Assembly: GCF_905475465.1 (NCBI RefSeq)
Contig: NC_062236.1
Coordinates: 11,356,001 to 11,420,000 of the forward strand
Reading direction: 5' to 3'
Length of the DNA stretch: 64,000 bases
Origin: Pieris napi
Taxonomy: Eukaryota > Arthropoda > Insecta > Lepidoptera > Pieridae
The notes under the pieces are model-generated. The model did not search any database, was not told where the DNA came from, and saw nothing but the letters and a program-made list of their open reading frames with translations. Positions within the stretch are counted from its first letter, which is position 1. Every line of letters starts with the position of its first letter. A program made the position numbers and the translations under genes. Shown here one piece after another: positions 37,203 to 52,200 of this stretch.

Positions 37203-40200
37203 CTGGAAAATTAACAAAAACATTTTAGCGGGAATTATTCTTTCGATATGATTTATTTGTGTACAAAGAAAATGGGGGGTTCAATTGAGGAAGTCAAAGA
37301 CTAAGTTTAAAATCATATATCCATGAGAGATTTTCACTTAGCGCTTCGAGTTGCCTTCTTAAAATTTAATTATTAATAATTATTATTTATCAATAATAAT
37401 ATTCTCTTGCAGACTTAACATAGAACGCATAGATAGATAATTTTCTATTCCATATATGAATTATATCTCACTATTTAACTATATATTGGTTACGAGGTTT
37501 TTTTGTTTTGAAGTTAGGGAAAAATTATGAGAGTAATTTTAACGATCCGCGTATACACCGTCACAAAAAACCGACACCTGAAGTTAGAATAGTCAACATT
37601 TTAAAATAAAAAATTTCCATTTCTTTAATTATGTAGAAATAATTTTTTGGTGATATTTAAATAAACCTTTTTTCTATTGTTACGCCAAAGAAGTATAACT
37701 TCTAACACGTGTACACACATGTTTTTTTTTTAAATTATGGTACATATTGTTCGTTCCATACATTGTCTCTTAAAGTTATATGTTATATGTCTATTATAAT
37801 TTAATTACCCTGCGGAATTCGTACCTGTATATCAACGGATCCATATTCCTGGCCAACATATAAAGCAGCCACCAATCACCAACATCGGTCCTTCGTGATA
37901 TGAAAACCGCTGATTCCATCGGAATCGTACGAGCGCGTGCGTGTAATAGGCGCGGTCGTATTGATGGCACGAAGAGTATTACTAGCCTGAAAACGAATTT
38001 CAAGCACGCGTGACCACAAACAAACCCTGATACAGAGCGTTCCAGTATTTGGAGTAAAAAACAATTTGAAAGTATGGAAGATGATAAATAAATTACACAC
38101 AGTCAAGAGTATGAAGCGTAAAATTTGTTTCGCGAATAAAGATATTAAATCTTTATTTTTATTTATTTTCTTATTATTAACTAACTATCAATTACTTAAG
38201 ATGTCATGTGGAACATGGTGTAATCGTTACAGCTCCTTACAAACATTGTGTAAAACAAAAATCTTGGCGATTAAAGGCGGTGAGTTTATTGCCAGTTCTT
38301 TTCCTCCGTTCTACGCCCTTGATTTGAGAACTGGCAGTAAATAAAATTAGAATACGTGTGTCTGTTTTTGACGTGATTTGATTTGAATAAAATAAAATCA
38401 CAAAAATAGGCTATTTCATTAAAAGTTATTTGATACGTTAATTGCGATAATTCTTCGATAAATCGATATTTTGGGTTACATAGTCCCGACGCATCCCTTA
38501 GCGACGCCCTTTTGATTGATTAACTAATTCCAGCAATAAAAACGAAAAGTCGAACACAACAATGGTGCGCTTCGTTTGGTTGTTAAAAAAAGGAGGGTAC
38601 TTTTAACACAATATAGCGAAAGCGTTTTACGAACATTTAAGTATGAAAGTTTTGTCCAATAAACCTACCTGTAAATTACAAGTAGAGTCAATAACACCGC
38701 GAGTATAATATACCAGAACCACAGAAATATGTAGGTCTTCTCATTCACTATATTCAGCGGTAGTATGCAGAGGCTGTCATGGGTTTGTATGGAGCCTGAC
38801 GCACCATACTTGTGAAATGTACATTTTGTTACGCGAGGGAACACGTATATCATCGGATCGTATCTGAAAAAAAGCGTAAACAAAATTTTAATTGAGAATG
38901 TCATCAATGTGCCTTTTAGTGTAGGGTTATTCTGCTGGGCGTAGGGAATCAGGTTCTATTCCCGGTCAGAGCGCAAGTTTTATTCTATAAATTTAAATTT
39001 GTTCTCTCCCTTTGATAGAGTAAAGTACCAGCGAGCGCCTTAACCGTACATGGCGTGCATGGTCGAATTTCTAAGGCATGCAGAGGGCATCAAACCTTAC
39101 AAAGGAGGCTGTGAGGTTTAGATATATATAATACGTCCTAGGCCTAGGATGGCAGTTGCAAGTGGTTGGCGATTCAACATTCCTCTGTCCCGGTAGAATA
39201 TGAGAGCGACCGGCGCGTCCTTGTAGGAACTACTCGAAGTAGTTTTAGTGGGTATTGCTCACCGTCTCTGAGTAGTAGAGATTCTGGTGTGGGTCGAGTT
39301 CCACATACCCCTGCTGGGGTCAGGGGATACGCAGATCCACCTCGGATATTAAAAAAGAAAAGAGTAGGGTTACCCTGGCAGCACCAATGGATTTTTCTTT
39401 AAACTTGCCCAATTATTACTTATCTACAGTGAAGGAAAATGTTATGAATACCATTATTGGACCGAAAAATCAAATTATCTATTTGCCTGATAATAATGAT
39501 CAATGAAGCAGAGTTGTGCCCGCCCGTTACCTATTTATACGCAATACGAATAATTCAAAGAAGACAATAATGTCAAATTCGATTGCAGTGATAACTGTTT
39601 TTATTTAAAAACCACCGACAGTTACCACACTAAGTTTACTTTTGTAGTAAAAATCATTGGACAAGAAATTATCAGTGTTGGTACGCGACTAGTTAATCCC
39701 AATCCTACTTCGGAAATTAACATATAACACACATTAATTAAATTAAAAACGGTGCAATCAAAGCGTCTTAGTTGGTTCAAGGTTAGATTCTTGAACGAGA
39801 AAGTATATCCGAATAAAAACCATACTCGTATATCTACACACACAAGCCTGTGTTATATATATATAAATTATTGTGTGATATATATTACCTACTAATTGAG
39901 GACTAAAGATACTCCAAAAAGAGCCAAATCCTCAAAATTGTACCTATATAGGTTCGTTTCCAGGGAAATAAATACCAACATTTATGAAGGAACAGATCGA
40001 ATAATAGATTGGTAAATGTACCCATTGGATTTAACCTTACCTTTCTTCCTGCGGCACGTCACTATACCCCAGCACTCTGGTACCATATGAAAGGAACTCT
40101 CCATTGAAGAAGCTATCCATCATCCACAGTTGTAAGATGATGTTCACCAGGCAGAGGAGCTCGCATCCCCAGTACCGGAACGCATACAGTTTGTGCCTCT

Positions 40201-43200
40201 GTAATATAATATATATTTATAAGAAAATATTTTTATACTGCCGACGTAAAAAAAGCATCAACACTCTGTAACTTCCAATTGTTATCGCAGAAATAAATAA
40301 ATAAATATATGCGATCGTTTGACAGGATCGAATATCAGCGGTAATTAAAAGAACGCGAACAAAATTGGTTCGGTTCAAACGATCCCTATTGGAAGGTTAA
40401 AAGTGGTTGCGCAGGAGAGGACTCATTATTTGTTTTAATATCTATGTAAGTCTTGGCCTGATCTACAGAACTCCAACATCACCGATGGTCGCGAAACGCG
40501 GACTGCAGACAGTTCAAAATGGCTCTGCCAGCAGATGCCCACTAATGACAAAGCGACTTCAAAGCCTCAACAGAACTAATCTCAAAACAATGATAGATAG
40601 AGACAATTACGAGCCACTGTGTCCTTAATAAACATATTTTTGTCCTAGGCGCGACAGACGGTTGTTTCAGCGCAGAGGAATCAGTCACGCATAGTCCTGG
40701 AATGCGTGGGTGTGGCTAACCAACGTACAGAAATCCTCGGAGCAGTGAGATTGCTCCATGAAGCCTACGAAGTGCCCAGGAGACAACACAAGCGCACAAC
40801 GGACCTAATGAGAGTCTGAGTGAGAGAAACTGAGACCACCATTAACCATTATATCTATGAATACCATTATCTATATAAGAATGTAAAACAATAAAAAAAA
40901 ATTGCGTTTGGTTGTGGTTTTACGAAAAAGTGGATACTTTATAATAATTTTTTGTAGTATCAAATTTAGTACAATAAAATATCCGGTTACACAATTTATT
41001 TCAAATACGGAAGCTAACACGCAGAACAAAGCAATTAATATCTTATTATTATACGGAATGTGATTCAACATTGTATCCGTATTGTGATTCAATTTAATTT
41101 ATTCCAAGGCTTTTTAAATACTCCTCAGCCTGTACCACTATAAACTAGATAGATGTAAAATTCTGGTGTAATGTACAATTTAAAGTAATTTTGTATGAAT
41201 ATTTTTATTCGAAGTTATTAACATTAATGTTGTCAAAACTTATGATCTAAATACTCTCCCATTATTATTAAAGTGTTCCCAATCGATTTCTTAATCACCA
41301 TTTATCGAAACTCACAATTCACTCACATACCATAACGATCTTTCATTCGAGATACAATGAGACATTGAACATAATGTACCATTCACCAACTTGATCCTAT
41401 CCGATATCAGATCCAGGTCAAATACCTCCGGTGTAGCCTCTTTTTATTACTCTTATATAGCGATAACAAAATTGTAAGATGAATATAATTTTAATAAGAC
41501 TTGTATTAAATACACTACGAGTATTAAGCTTAATTAACAACAGGTTGAACGCAGGGATGAAACTATTTTGTTAGGCGTACCTCGCTGACGCAATAACAGT
41601 AAAGGGCCTGATCGACGGACGAGTAAGACCGCGGTTTTATGGCTCGTCGGTAAAGCTCGCCGGTGTATCACTGCAAAACCACGGTTTTAAATACCGGCGA
41701 GCCTGGCTCGCGGCTCGTCGTCGTGTTATATTTTTTACTCGGCTCGCCATTCAAAACCGCGTGTCGATCACGGCCGGCGAGCCGAGCCGTCACTTTTCGG
41801 CGACAGCGCTAGAGGACGGATGTGCGCCAGAAGAGCTGTGTACCTAGTACCAACCTACTACAAAATTCGCGTGCGTGCTCAGTCCGTGTCACAATAATGG
41901 ATCTACGTACTTGCAGCCACGATTTTATAATACAATTTATAAATGCCTTTCGGGACTGTCCCTGTTTATGGCAAACTAAATCAAGCTAGTATAAAAACAA
42001 AGAAAATAGGCTTGCAGCATATAATAAACTCAACTCGTGGATATTGTAAAAAAATATGAACCAAACTCGGATATAACCGATATTAAGAAAAAAAATCAAT
42101 AAAAATAAAAATAATAAAAAAATAAAACAAAAAAAAATAAAAACATAAAATTTATTTATCCCATGGCGAGATAACACAAGGCTACAGACTCGGAACAAGA
42201 CATGTTTGCGACTGTTTTGCTTGCTAATCGATCAGCACCAACGAGCCGCGAGCCAGGTTCGTCGGTATTTAAAACCACGGTCTTACTCGCCCGTCGATCA
42301 TAGGCTTAAGGCAATTCTTTTGTCAAAAATCTATATTGAAGTTCGATTAATATAACCCATAATTGTGGTTTTAAAAAAATGCAATCAATCTTTCTCTCTT
42401 TCATTCACGTCTCGTGGATGGAAAATCGCATGGGGCTTCAACAAGTAATCTAAGGCCATTATCTGCTTGTTAAACTGTTAAAAGTGTGGTCATAATTCAT
42501 AGCATTTCCGTTCAAAAATCGCCGAATACAATCACAACTAAAGGATATTATCAGCAGTACAACGAACGTTATTTCAATTTAAATCATAATTCTTACTATG
42601 GACATAATTAAAATTAAGGCATAAGTTTTACTCTGCCATGATTGGCTCAATTTCAATTCACCCGATAACCATATTACCTAATGCAGTCAAGTACAGATAA
42701 CCTATTTTGATGACAGATTGACACAATGTTCTTAATATATTCTAGAACAAATATAACTCGATAATCTATGGTTATTTAACAAAATCCTAAATTTTCCAAA
42801 TCTAGTTTCTGGTTAATACTAGTATATTATACGCCCATTGACATCCAAAGAATTCTCTTTATCAGGTCGAGTGAAGATACGGTTGGAATCCTACAATTAA
42901 GCCCATACTTCTCATAATGGCTTTACAGACACACTACGCATGGGCTGTCGTCTTGAACTATGTCATTTGTGATAGTCATTGTTAATAATACAACCTTTAT
43001 GTAACTATCTGAATATGTACCATTATTAATTTGTACATAAATAACAATAACAATAAAGTCACTTTTACTACATACTATTTCCACACTAAGTCTAGGTTAC
43101 TTATTGTTATTTTATTGTTTCGTGTATGGTCTATACTTTTGGATAAAGGCTTCCAGTTTTATGTTTTTCCATCCATTTCTCTCCAGATGTTTTATAATTT

Positions 43201-46200
43201 GCACGTAACTGAGTATATAATACAAACAATCCTTTAACTATTAATAACTTAATACCATGTATATTATAAGACTTTCATTATTTCTTGACTTGTAATAATA
43301 AGGTACTTTAGGGTGCAAATATTTAAGTAATGTATGACTGTCATAGCAAAGCCTTTGCGCCATCCTAAGGTAAGTATTTTTGCTGAAGAATAAAAATCAA
43401 CCGACAAAGATTAACAGGCATATCATAAATATTTGTAGTCACTTGAGCCTTATCTCTCCGTGTTTATAAAACATTATTTGATACGTAATCGGTATGTTTG
43501 AATAATATCAAGTGTTATGATCAAGTTCTGTGCATATTAAATTTTATTGGGATATATTTAGTACTAAGTTAAGATGAGATCTTAACCAAGGCTAGAAATT
43601 TTTGTGACTATTTAAAATCAAGAACATTTTGTACCAATAAAAAATTCTGAATTGCTGTTCAAAGGCCGACCGAGATGTCTACGGCAACGTGTTGAAATTG
43701 CAAAACATAGCTACCACCACCACTGCTACTACTAGCGCAGCGTAGTAATATGTTGCTAGTGCTAGGTGCAAGGCTATTTTACCCCAACGTAACATATAAA
43801 TTAATATAAAATTGGCGAACTACTCTCCAAGATTTGCTTCTAATGTTTTACCTTAAAACTAGTAAAATTATATTTCACTGTAACGACAAATTAGTTCCAG
43901 AGTTCCCGTCGGCAATGAGTGGTGGCGCGGACTCTAAATACATTTATTTCTGCTCAATCAGAAATGAACCTGTCACATGGAGATTTAACTGTTATGTGAA
44001 TGATTAGATGTTATACATATATTTGCAACTATTGAATGAAATAATAAGCTGTCGGAGCGCCGATTAAGTTTGTCGGTCTCCAGTTCTGGTGGTTTGTGGG
44101 GATAGTTGTACTTTCAAAGAAGATAGTAAAAACATCTCAGCAATTCAGCTGTCGGTTGTATGCTCATGTGGCAGTATGCTAAGCTTTAAATGTTATTTCT
44201 CCTCCTAGATGTCGATCTCTGGGAGTCTAAAATCGCAGTGCGTAATGCGCTAACATTGTGTTTGAATGAAAAATTAAGCTTTATGTAAAGGAAGAATGTG
44301 TCCCATTCAAATGAATTATTTATTGTTACTTGAAAAACCTTGAACGCGTTTCAAATAAAGATTATGCGGGTGATTTACATGTTTCAAATGTCATCCAAAC
44401 ATGTCAAGAAAACTTTATTTGTGAACCATAGAAATAATCAGAGAGAGGCCAGATTATTCCAATCAACAGTAAAAATATATGTTATACATAAATATTTACG
44501 TATTTTTACTATTACGATTTCACCGCTTCGGAGGTTTGGTGGCAATATAGGATGGGGACTGATATTCGGCTATAGGTGATAAAACCAATCCCCCATAAAA
44601 ACAGTACTACCCTTGATTCTGGCCTTAGATTTCTTTATGTTTCGTGAACATTTTTATTTCTAATAGCTAAGGTGTGTAAATTTTGGGTTTGCCGGCTTTC
44701 CTTGACCGTATGAGCTAGTTTTAAATGCACATAGAAAGGAATGTCCTTTGGTCGGTGGACATTATTGCATATTAAAAATATACTACCAAGTTGTATACAT
44801 TCCAAGACAAGCTTCGGCAATAGACGCTTTCATTTGAGTAAATGTAATGTTAAGTATTTAATCAAAAGCTAAAAAGCTCTTTTCCTATGCAAACTCAAAA
44901 GCAAACTTAAACTCATAATAACATTATTCATATAGGTAACCAAGTACACTTATAAACATTATCAGAAAAAATGTTAAATTGATTTTAAATTTACATTTAC
45001 CACCAGTCCGCAAGTCAAGGGCGTAGAGCGGGCAAGAAGAACTAGCAAGAAACTCTCCGCCACTCTTGCATCATTATATTCGTCAACTATCGACTGTTAA
45101 GTTGAACCGAGTTAACATTTACAATTTAATGCACGACTCTGAGTAAGCTTGTAAATCTGTCGATTGAACTCAATGTAACTAAAATTATAAATGAAAATTA
45201 TATATTTTATGTGTCTCTGTATTGTTTACTCAAAGAGAAAAGAAAGGACGCCCACCAGAAACTTGGGAAGATGAAATAAAAAGGATAGCAGCAGAATTGA
45301 TAAATTGTCGCAAATTTTCGACGGTGATCCGTCATAGGTCGAGTACTAGTGTAAAACATAATGACCCATGTCATAGTTCATACTAAGTGTAGTTTAGTGC
45401 AGTGTAGTACTTAATTGATTATTGTTTACTCAACACAGCTTATTATATATTCCTATTAAGATATATAACTTAGAACATATAAAACTTGTAGGCTTATCGC
45501 ACTAGAAAAGGGCAGTAAGTCGAATAGCAATTCTTTGTTTAAAAATCCGGATCTACAAAAAACCTGATGAGGGCAGATGTGACTTACACCTGGCTATTGT
45601 GTTCCCCTTAGATTAAATAGGGACGAGGGACGTAATTTGCGAGGGTGAAATATTTCATCACAATACCTAGTTTGTAAGCATCAATCGCTTCACCATGAGT
45701 TTGACAACTTATTAAGCCCACAAATGCTGCTGCGATTTTTCAATACAAATATTTGACGTGGATTTGTTTTGTGGAACAGAACAAACAGGCTCATCTGCTC
45801 TAAGTGTTACCGCCGGTCGTGGACACTCTCAATGCTAGAAGGCCGGCGCGGCGTGTGCGTTGCCGGCCTTTTAGGAGTTGGTACGCTCTTTTCTTGAAGT
45901 CGAATTGGTTAGGTAATACTTCAGTGGGTAACTTCCACATAGAAGTGGTGCTCGACACTGCCTTTAGAACTCAGCCCGCTATCATGGGTAAAGTTCACAG
46001 TGAGGGTGGTACGGGTTGCCTACGAGTACGGGTCGGGATTGATATAAAAAACCGTATGTACCAAAAGCTCCTAGTTTTAATATACCTAACCGAAGGTATA
46101 TGATACGCTATAATATATATAGATATAAATATATATAGATATACATTTAAAAATTACTAACTCGTTATTACAGTACCCCTTCGACCAAAATGTCAAATCA

Positions 46201-49200
46201 AATCAGTGGTTAATTTAAAACGCAATAAATCATAAATCTTTCAAAAATTTGTTCTATCTTGATTTCCATTTCTCCCATGGAGAATTAAGTAAAGACATTA
46301 TCGTAAGGCAATAAAGTAAAACGGAACACGTATTCTACAGACTCTTTACTTGATGATGTTCTTTTTTTATTTGATGATGTCGCTTTTATATCACTCAATA
46401 CAAATGCCGGGGTCGCAAGTGCAATTCATAGAGAACCAGAACGAGTATCCAAAAAAGTATATCGTTACCCTCAATAGAATAAGACGAGGATTTGGCCCCA
46501 GTTATTGATTTGAGACATGCCAGAAGCACCACTTATGACCCCACAGATCACCTTATGTTCCAAGGATGTTTTATAAGTAGCACGGTACACCCTCAAGACT
46601 ACACAGTACACAATATCCCTTTTCAATATTTAATATCTATGGATTCTCTATGTAAATAAATGTAAAAGATGTAGTTAATGGATACGGTATAAATTCAAAT
46701 GCTTGTTTGATAGTGAATTTAAACTGCTTCTTTCTGTCGTTCCACAACTGAGCGTTTTTTAAGGCAGTTTTTGCCACGCACCACATCTATGTGGAACCAG
46801 CTGCCCATTGAAGTGTTTCCGAACCAATTCGACTTATGTTCCTTTAAGAAAAGAGCGTACCAATTCTTAAAAGGCCGGCACCGTACTTGTTACTAAGTTG
46901 TGCGCTTTTTTCATGAAACCTTAGAGCTTTATATAATTACAATTTAGTTTTTAATTCAGAATATGGTAAATTTGTCGAACACCGGCTCCATGTTAAAACA
47001 GCTCCAAATTGTTTCCTATCGTTCTTTACGACTTGTATGTAGTACCTCAAGTAATATTAAGGAGGCGCATGGCTTTGGACCCCTTAATAATCTAAAAAAC
47101 TAATTGAATTACATTAGGTTAAAGAGCATACGTCACCACATTATTGCATGCAACACCATTGCCGAATGATGAAATATTTTAGAAAATAAATTGGAGCAGT
47201 TTTTAAAGTAGAGCCGCGATTCGACAAATTTACCCAGAATATTTTATTTTTATTATTGCTCTATAATTTTCGTTCATATTAGCAGTTTATTGTGAATCGC
47301 GATCATCAGAAACATCTGGCAAAGACGTTTATTAGAATCACATGTGTGTAAACAAATTCTTACAAATAGGTACTTCTTTGTTAAAGGAATTCTTACAACT
47401 CAGACGAGTTATGGTCAAATAGTTTAAGCTCTATGGATTCGTGCACGTGGGAGAAGATCACGTGAGTTGGTGAAATAAATTTATTTTATTTTGATTAAAA
47501 CAAAAGAAAATAGGTTACAGAAAACAAATGACAACTTCGAAACTGCGTATGTGTATGAAATATACTTTGTGTATAATTTTTTTTACTACTACAAGGGTAA
47601 GGTTTCAGAGTCCAGTAGTCCGCGAACATGACTCCTGTAAGAAAAATACGTTTCTTGAATGGGGAGGTAAGATTCGTTTCTGAATCTTAGAAAAAAATGT
47701 ATACTTACATCAATGTAACGAAAATAGTAACCAATCTCACTATTGATCTATTGTTTATCTAGCTTTCAAATTAAATTTTCTAAGTATTTTTTTATAGAAC
47801 AAGGGGCAAATGGGCAGGAGGCACCTGATGTTAAGTGATACCGCCACCGGCTCTCAATGCCAGAGGCCTCGCGTTTGCGTTGCCGGCCATTTAAGAATTG
47901 GTACGCTCTTTTCAGTTTCGCCAAGAATACAAACATGTGGTACCCTCTGACGTAATCTATGTTCCAACTGAACCTTCATTAATTGGTTGTGATGGGCTCC
48001 GGGCTCATTTATTATTATATATATTTTCATTATATTTATATATATTTCAAAACAATCATAAGTTAAGTAACTGTGTAATTTAATGTTACATAGCACTATC
48101 GAATTCATTACTATTTCCACATAAGTGTATCACAAATGTTTAATTATTTATTAAGCCACAATTATGACTGTCACAAGACAGTTATATAACCGAAATATCA
48201 ACAAAAAACAGATTAATAACGTGGATCAAAATCTTGTTCAGTACATTGACTCGTCAGTCACCAATGTACCGTTAACTGAACTGCGTAGGCCTGACTCAAA
48301 TGGACAGGTCCGACACTTAAGCATAAACTAAAGTCCAATTAAATTAAATCAAAAATCACCTGAATTAAAAGTTTAAACAATAATAAGTTTGTTCGAAACA
48401 AAAAAAAAACTTTTGTTTGTTTATAGCGTGCTCTGATATAAAATTAGGTGTATTGTTTAACAAGTAGTTTTCATCTTTATCAAAATTATTAATAAGCTCA
48501 GTGGTTAATTAAAAAGCCCATTTTTACGCTATATGCTTAGAGACGAAGCATATAGTAATATATTATTAATAATAAAAACTTGCCTACATATGAATTAACA
48601 CTTAAACTAAAGAACTATTGAACTAGTTAACTTGTTATTTACTGGTTCGATCCAGTTTGCGGTTGGTTTAAATGAAGACTTCCGAGTTGGAACGTTTAAA
48701 ATTAACAATTTCTATCCTGCGTCTTCTTTAGTACTTTAGGCAAATATCAATTGAGGTCAACGATATTTAAATAAAATATTAACGTTTTAAACACGATCTT
48801 TTACAAAGGCAAAATGTAATATCAACTTGTACATACATAAATAAAAGCAAAGTTGTAGACTACATAAATATGAACTTGTCAAAATACTGTCAAAATTTGA
48901 AAATCGAATTCCGTTTAGAGAAAGATTATCAAATTCCTTGATAAAACAAAAAAAGGCTTAAAGTATCGTCCTAGGGGGCCTCATAGCCTAGCGGTCTTAT
49001 TAAGTGGCAGCTAGGTGAGGGGTACCGGGTTCGATTCCCGGTTCGAGGGCAAGTTTTAATTTAATTGAAATTTGTTCTCGGCCTTTGGGAGGGTTGTGCG
49101 GTACCGGGCGAGTGCTTAAACCGTACATAGAGGACACTGTCGAATTTCTAAAAGACAAGCACGAATTATAAAAAATCCAATACTTGACGCTGGTAAATGC

Positions 49201-52200
49201 ACAAATCGTGCTAGAGCCATAAAAAAAAATAAAAAAAGCATCGTCCTGTCACTAAACGATTCCAGACTACACAAATATGAACTTGTCAAAATTTGAAATT
49301 CGAATTCCATTTAGAAAAAGATTACTAAATTCCTTGATATTGTTTTATCACGGAATATTTTAGACTGTCTGAAAGTATCGTCCTGTCATTAAAATAAATA
49401 AGATAAACAAATAGCGGTTATAAAGTTACCAGGATATATAAAGCTAACGGTATAACTATTAAAATCACATCAAAAACGTCAAAGCATTGTGGCCAAGCGT
49501 GGGAAACTAGGTACTGAATGGAGATGAATGAAGCACTTGCCTGTCACGCACGAGTAGCCAGATAATAGGTCACATGTTGAGTTTAAGGATCGGTGAATAT
49601 AATAAATAAAAATGCATTCATTGAGGTCATATTCAACTGTTACCTGCTAATTACCTAGCATTAGGAATACATATCTACATTAGTCCAAAAGTCGACTAGT
49701 AATGTGGACTGTTTCTACACTTTTTTTATTTTTATTTATTTTACAGAATAATCGCCCATTTGTTCCGTGAAAAAGCGACTATTAAGGCTCTGTTTTCTAT
49801 AAAGCCTGGCGTTGTACACCAAAATCCCACCAAGTAGTTACCATCGTAATAATATTTTTTTTGGGATATGACAGATTTATTGGACTAATACTTGTTAGTA
49901 CATAGAACAGTATTGGCCTAGTGGCTTCAGCGTGCGACTTTTATCCCTGAGGTCGTAGGTTCGATCCCCGACTTTGGACCAATGGACTTTCTTTCTATGT
50001 GCACATTTAACATTCGCTCGAACGGTGAAGGAAAACGTCGTGAGGAAACCGGCTTGCCTTAGACCCAAAAGTTCGACGGCGTCTGTCAGGCACAGGACCC
50101 TGATCACCTACTTCAGCCTATTAGATTGGCAAATGATCAAGAAACAGATACAGAAATGTGAGGCCCATATTTAAAGAGGTTGTAGCGCCACTGGTACACA
50201 TATACTAATATCATTTTTATCATTTGACCACTAGCAATTCTATTAGTGAAATCTACTTAGAATTCAATAAAAACAGCTTAGGCATCCGCTTCGTGTATGG
50301 AACGCAAACAAGAATTGAAAGGCAATGCACTAATTAATTATTTTTATATAACCATTGATAACCTCTAGAAGACCTACAAGCGAATAGGGAAATAAAACTG
50401 AGTCATTGCCACCTGTTCACAATGGAATCAATAAAGTGGGAAAAGCCAGTAATTTTGGGAGGTTATAACGCAAAGAGCGTTTTATGTGGAAAAACTTTCA
50501 GGGGCGCCATTTAAAAGTGGAAACCAAAAAGATAATAACTATATAGCTACGTTTGGACGTGCACCACCACTATATGCACAAACCAATTTTAATTAGGGTC
50601 CTCCAACAAAAAAAGAGCGTACCAACTCTTAGAAGGCCGACCACGCACTCGCGAGTAATCTGACACTAAGTGTCCATAGGGTATCACTTATCTTCAGATG
50701 ATTCTCCTGTTCATAACTTGTTCTATATAAACAAAAACCTTCCTTTAAATGACTCTCTCTTTTAACGATTTGCAAAGTCGAAGGGTAGTTTAAACCATCT
50801 ACTGGTGGCTTGCTGCCGGCTTAGGTGGTCACACAGTAGCAAAGAACAGAGTAGAGGACTCTAGGTACTGTGATACTTCACATACCAAAAAGGTTATAGC
50901 TAGTTACAGAAAAATAATACAGATATAATCCCTTGATTTCTCTTTGATCTATCCAAGTCTTACGCAATATTTAATACAATGATACAACATCTCTAGTTGC
51001 GTCATGGGTCAACGGCCCAAGCAAAAAGTTCGGGCCCAGAGGCGCACGCGCAGTCACGTCTCATTTCGTAAGGAATATAAGACTTTCCCCTGATTTCACT
51101 TAAACCAGTCAAGTGAAGATAATTCAAGTTTTAGTAATATTGTCTATAAAAATAATGTCTCATAAACACTAAACTGCAATTAGGCCAATATTTAGAAAAA
51201 TAATTAACAAATATGAAAGTTTAATAATAGTTTCTTTATTTTGGCATTATAAAGCAAATTTTGCCAAATAAATGATTGGTATCGAAGCTTTATTCAAAGA
51301 GCAACGTCTTTTTTATTGAAACCCGAAAAAAAATGTTCTCCAGGAATCGAATGGGTGACATTCTCTCACCGCTAAAGCACGTAAGTGTTCACATAGCTGA
51401 TACAAGTCAAGCTTGTATAACAAAATGGTACTTTGATGTCACTCTAATGACGTATCCGGACATTGGAGTGCGCCACGCATAGGTAAGAATGTACTCGTAG
51501 TTATAAACCAAGACACGGCTTCCATTCCCATAGGTGTTATTATTCCATACACGCCGACTCTTGGTGAAAGGAGTCGAGAGACTAGTTTTTAAGGCTTTTT
51601 AAATCAAAATGGCGGACAGTGTACTGTGATGGCTTTTTTATATGTGCTACTTAAAAGAACTTTATTTAGTTCGCGAGTAATAAACTTTTATGTACTTATA
51701 ATTAATACAGTCAAAATCTGTTATAACGACATCGAAGGGACTACTGATATTTCGTCGTAAAACCCGATAGTCGTAACAGCCGATGACGTTGTTATTAAGT
51801 ACCTAATACAATAGAATTCAGCCGGGACCTTTGATTTTGGTCAATATAATAATGTTCTAAATGATGTCGGCGTGAACGGTTTTGACTGTATATCTATATA
51901 TATAAAAGAAAGTCGTGTTTGTTACAACACTTATAACTCGAGAACGGCTGGACCGATTGCCATGCTTTTTGATTTGTTGGATTTGTTTCCGTCCCGAATA
52001 GCAGAATAAGCAATAAAATATCGGATAAGTTATCGAATAACAATAAATTAATTAATTAATTTTACGAATGCAAAAACCATAGGGTGCCATCTGTTGACAA
52101 AACTACGCATCATTTTACGTCGAATTCGTGTCAGTTCAAGAAATTCCGATCTTGAGGTGAATGAGGAGATGCATAACCATGCTATGATCCTGATCAAAAG

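Larger units (their letters stand above)
45910..48976. other. ogre: Ogre intron 3, little beyond short dispersed repeats
   Basis: Besides the repeats listed separately, no element or exon was recognised. Confidence 0.4.

Noticed and set aside
37794..37824. Read-through end of ogre exon 6 as the true C-terminus
   Set aside because: A good donor precedes it, its residues do not match innexin tails, and the proper tail is found at 37145-37202.
38665..38907. 80-codon minus-strand frame with an upstream ATG as an independent gene
   Set aside because: It is ogre exon 5 extended into intron; the acceptor at 38864 marks the real boundary.
41986..42198. 70-codon hydrophobic minus-strand frame as a membrane protein
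   Set aside because: The hydrophobic Phe/Leu run is the antisense of a poly-A-rich tract inside the Harbinger-like element.
48977..49050. tRNA gene
   Set aside because: A and B boxes are present but the acceptor stem is missing and the sequence continues into a repeated body; it is the head of a SINE.
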